Assembly: GCA_913054205.1 (NCBI GenBank)
Contig: CAJXJM010000161.1
Location: forward strand, 1 to 6,243
DNA length: 6,243 bases
DNA from: an uncultured Rhodospirillaceae bacterium
Lineage (GTDB): Bacteria; Pseudomonadota; Alphaproteobacteria; Rhodospirillales; UBA2165
Direction: 5' to 3'
The notes beneath the pieces are model-generated. The model ran no database searches and was not told the DNA's origin. It saw nothing but the letters and a program-made list of their open reading frames with translations. Made by a program: the position numbers and the translations under genes. Positions 5,529-6,243 of this stretch are shown here, one piece after another. Numbering within the stretch: the stretch's first letter is position 1; each line of letters opens with the position of its first letter.

Positions 5529-6092
5529 TTAAGTCGTCTCGAGTTCGGCATCCCAATAGAGAAAATCGCGCCAGCTTTTATGTAGGTAATTTGGCGGAAA
5601 AGCGCGGCCTACCTCCTGGAGATGGTGATTGTTCGGCTGCTCGGGCTTTTTCAGCAAATGCATGCCTGCTTGTTTGATTGATTTATTGCCTTTTTTCAAA
5701 TTACAAACGCTACAGGCAGTGACCACATTGGTCCATTGGGTGCGGCCGCCCCTCGAGCGCGGCACGACGTGGTCAAAGGTCAAATCCTGCGTTGGGAAGG
5801 GTGTGGTGCAGTATTGGCAGGAAAAACGGTCTCTCAAGAATACATTGAATCTGGTAAAAGCAGGTTTACGGGAAACCTGCACATACTCTTTCAGTGAAAT
5901 CACGCTCGGCAGCTTCATCTCCCAACTCGGCGAATGAATGGCGTTGTCGTATTCCGACACGACATTGACACGTTCGAGAAATACCGCTTTGACCGAATTT
6001 TGCCAGGACCATAAAGACAAAGGGAAGTAATTGAGCGGCCGAAAATCGGCGTTCAACACCAGTGCAGGACAGCTATCGAGTGCAGTAGACAC
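5529..6092 (-). CDS. HNH endonuclease family protein
   Basis: This is a 187-residue protein with a zinc-ribbon HNH nuclease domain in its second half. CQYC at 92-95 and CSVC at 127-130 are the probable structural zinc ligands. FDHVVPRSRGG (106-116), with D107 and H108, supplies the first HNH strand and catalytic histidine, and N122 (TNVVTAC) the central asparagine. The first half (PALVLNADFRPLNYFPLSLWSW, residues 9-30, and FTRFNVFLRDRF, 79-90) matches a widespread stand-alone HNH family seen in many alphaproteobacteria, whose role is not established. The start is GTG at 6092, with GGGAG about 10 nt upstream; nearby ATG and GTG codons are out of frame. No terminator separates it from the rpsD promoter, so some transcripts may run on into rpsD. 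I see no toxin, immunity or restriction partner, nor any intron or intein that would make it a homing enzyme. Confidence 0.93.
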   Translation of the reverse strand: MSTALDSCPALVLNADFRPLNYFPLSLWSWQNSVKAVFLERVNVVSEYDNAIHSPSWEMKLPSVISLKEYVQVSRKPAFTRFNVFLRDRFSCQYCTTPFPTQDLTFDHVVPRSRGGRTQWTNVVTACSVCNLKKGNKSIKQAGMHLLKKPEQPNNHHLQEVGRAFPPNYLHKSWRDFLYWDAELETT

Positions 6093-6159
6093 TTTTTCAC
6101 GTCTCCCATAAGCCCTTTTGATACAAGAAGCATAAAGGCTTTGCTCAATAATTCAACCA

Positions 6160-6188
6160 CTTATGCCCATATTTCGTAGTGGTCTCAA
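6160..6188 (-). promoter_or_regulatory. Weak candidate promoter for the HNH gene
   Basis: On the - strand, TTGAGA (6183-6188) and CATAAG (6160-6165) are separated by 17 bp, five and four matches to consensus. It lies within a 6-bp inverted repeat ACCACT/AGTGGT (6156-6161 and 6178-6183). A second, weaker pair (TTGAAT and TATGCT with 16 bp spacing) lies closer to the gene, so the true promoter is uncertain. Confidence 0.28.
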
Positions 6189-6222
6189 AAGTCCAATACG
6201 AGATATAGTGGCTCAAATAATC

Positions 6223-6234
6223 TACCCCGGGGTA
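6223..6234. repeat. 12-bp perfect palindrome
   Basis: TACCCCGGGGTA is a perfect 12-bp palindrome in AT-rich DNA at the window edge, 131 bp upstream of the HNH start. It is too short and too far from the gene to assign a role; it could belong to a feature beyond the window. Confidence 0.4.
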
Positions 6235-6243
6235 ATTAAATTA

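Noticed and set aside
5629..5937. 102-codon open frame on the + strand opposite the HNH gene
   Set aside because: It lies wholly antisense to a clear conserved-domain gene and its translation has no recognisable motif; the same holds for the other opposite-strand frames at 1477-1761, 1842-2225, 3354-3608 and 4055-4360.
5529..6092. HNH gene as a homing endonuclease or part of a mobile element
   Set aside because: No intron, intein, inverted repeats or integrase are seen nearby; the gene sits between housekeeping elements and looks like a stand-alone chromosomal HNH family.
1..6243. tRNA, rRNA, CRISPR array or insertion sequence
   Set aside because: No cloverleaf or conserved rRNA stretch, no regularly spaced repeats and no transposase or terminal inverted repeats were found on either strand.

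Overview
The window looks like a piece of an alphaproteobacterial chromosome of intermediate GC content. The main reasons are the type of ribosomal protein S4, the order purL, bolA, CGFS-type glutaredoxin, and an HNH protein of a kind I associate with this class. There is no sign of a plasmid, prophage, insertion sequence, CRISPR array or tRNA. Family assignments come from reading the protein sequences; no database was searched.

Left part (1-1800, + strand): the 3' end of purL (purine synthesis), then a 181-bp gap, then bolA and a CGFS monothiol glutaredoxin (grxD). These last two lie 27 bp apart and end in a strong terminator. BolA and CGFS glutaredoxin proteins are known partners in iron-sulfur cluster handling and iron sensing.

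Middle part (1820-4645, - strand): a self-contained three-gene unit. It is transcribed leftward from one promoter at about 4588-4616. The order is an Rrf2-family regulator with three clustered cysteines, a two-dinucleotide-domain flavoprotein oxidoreductase resembling type II NADH dehydrogenases, and a fumarylacetoacetate hydrolase (FAH) family enzyme. The promoter sits between two copies of a 25-bp dyad (a perfect one over the predicted start of transcription, a degenerate one just upstream of the -35), which looks like an autoregulatory operator pair. This unit is the best candidate in the window for an uncharacterised system: probably a redox- or Fe-S-sensing regulator controlling an oxidoreductase and a hydrolase/isomerase. 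Its signal and substrate cannot be read from the sequence.

Right part (4655-6243, - strand): rpsD (ribosomal protein S4) with its own terminator, a near-consensus promoter with a GC-rich discriminator and a roughly 144-nt leader. Four stems can be drawn in that leader, three of them arranged as a three-way junction. Upstream of it is a GTG-initiated HNH endonuclease-like gene. The final 151 bp hold only a weak candidate promoter and short symmetric sequences.

Both the left unit and rpsD end in terminators of nearly the same sequence, so the three-gene redox unit is bracketed by two similar hairpins.
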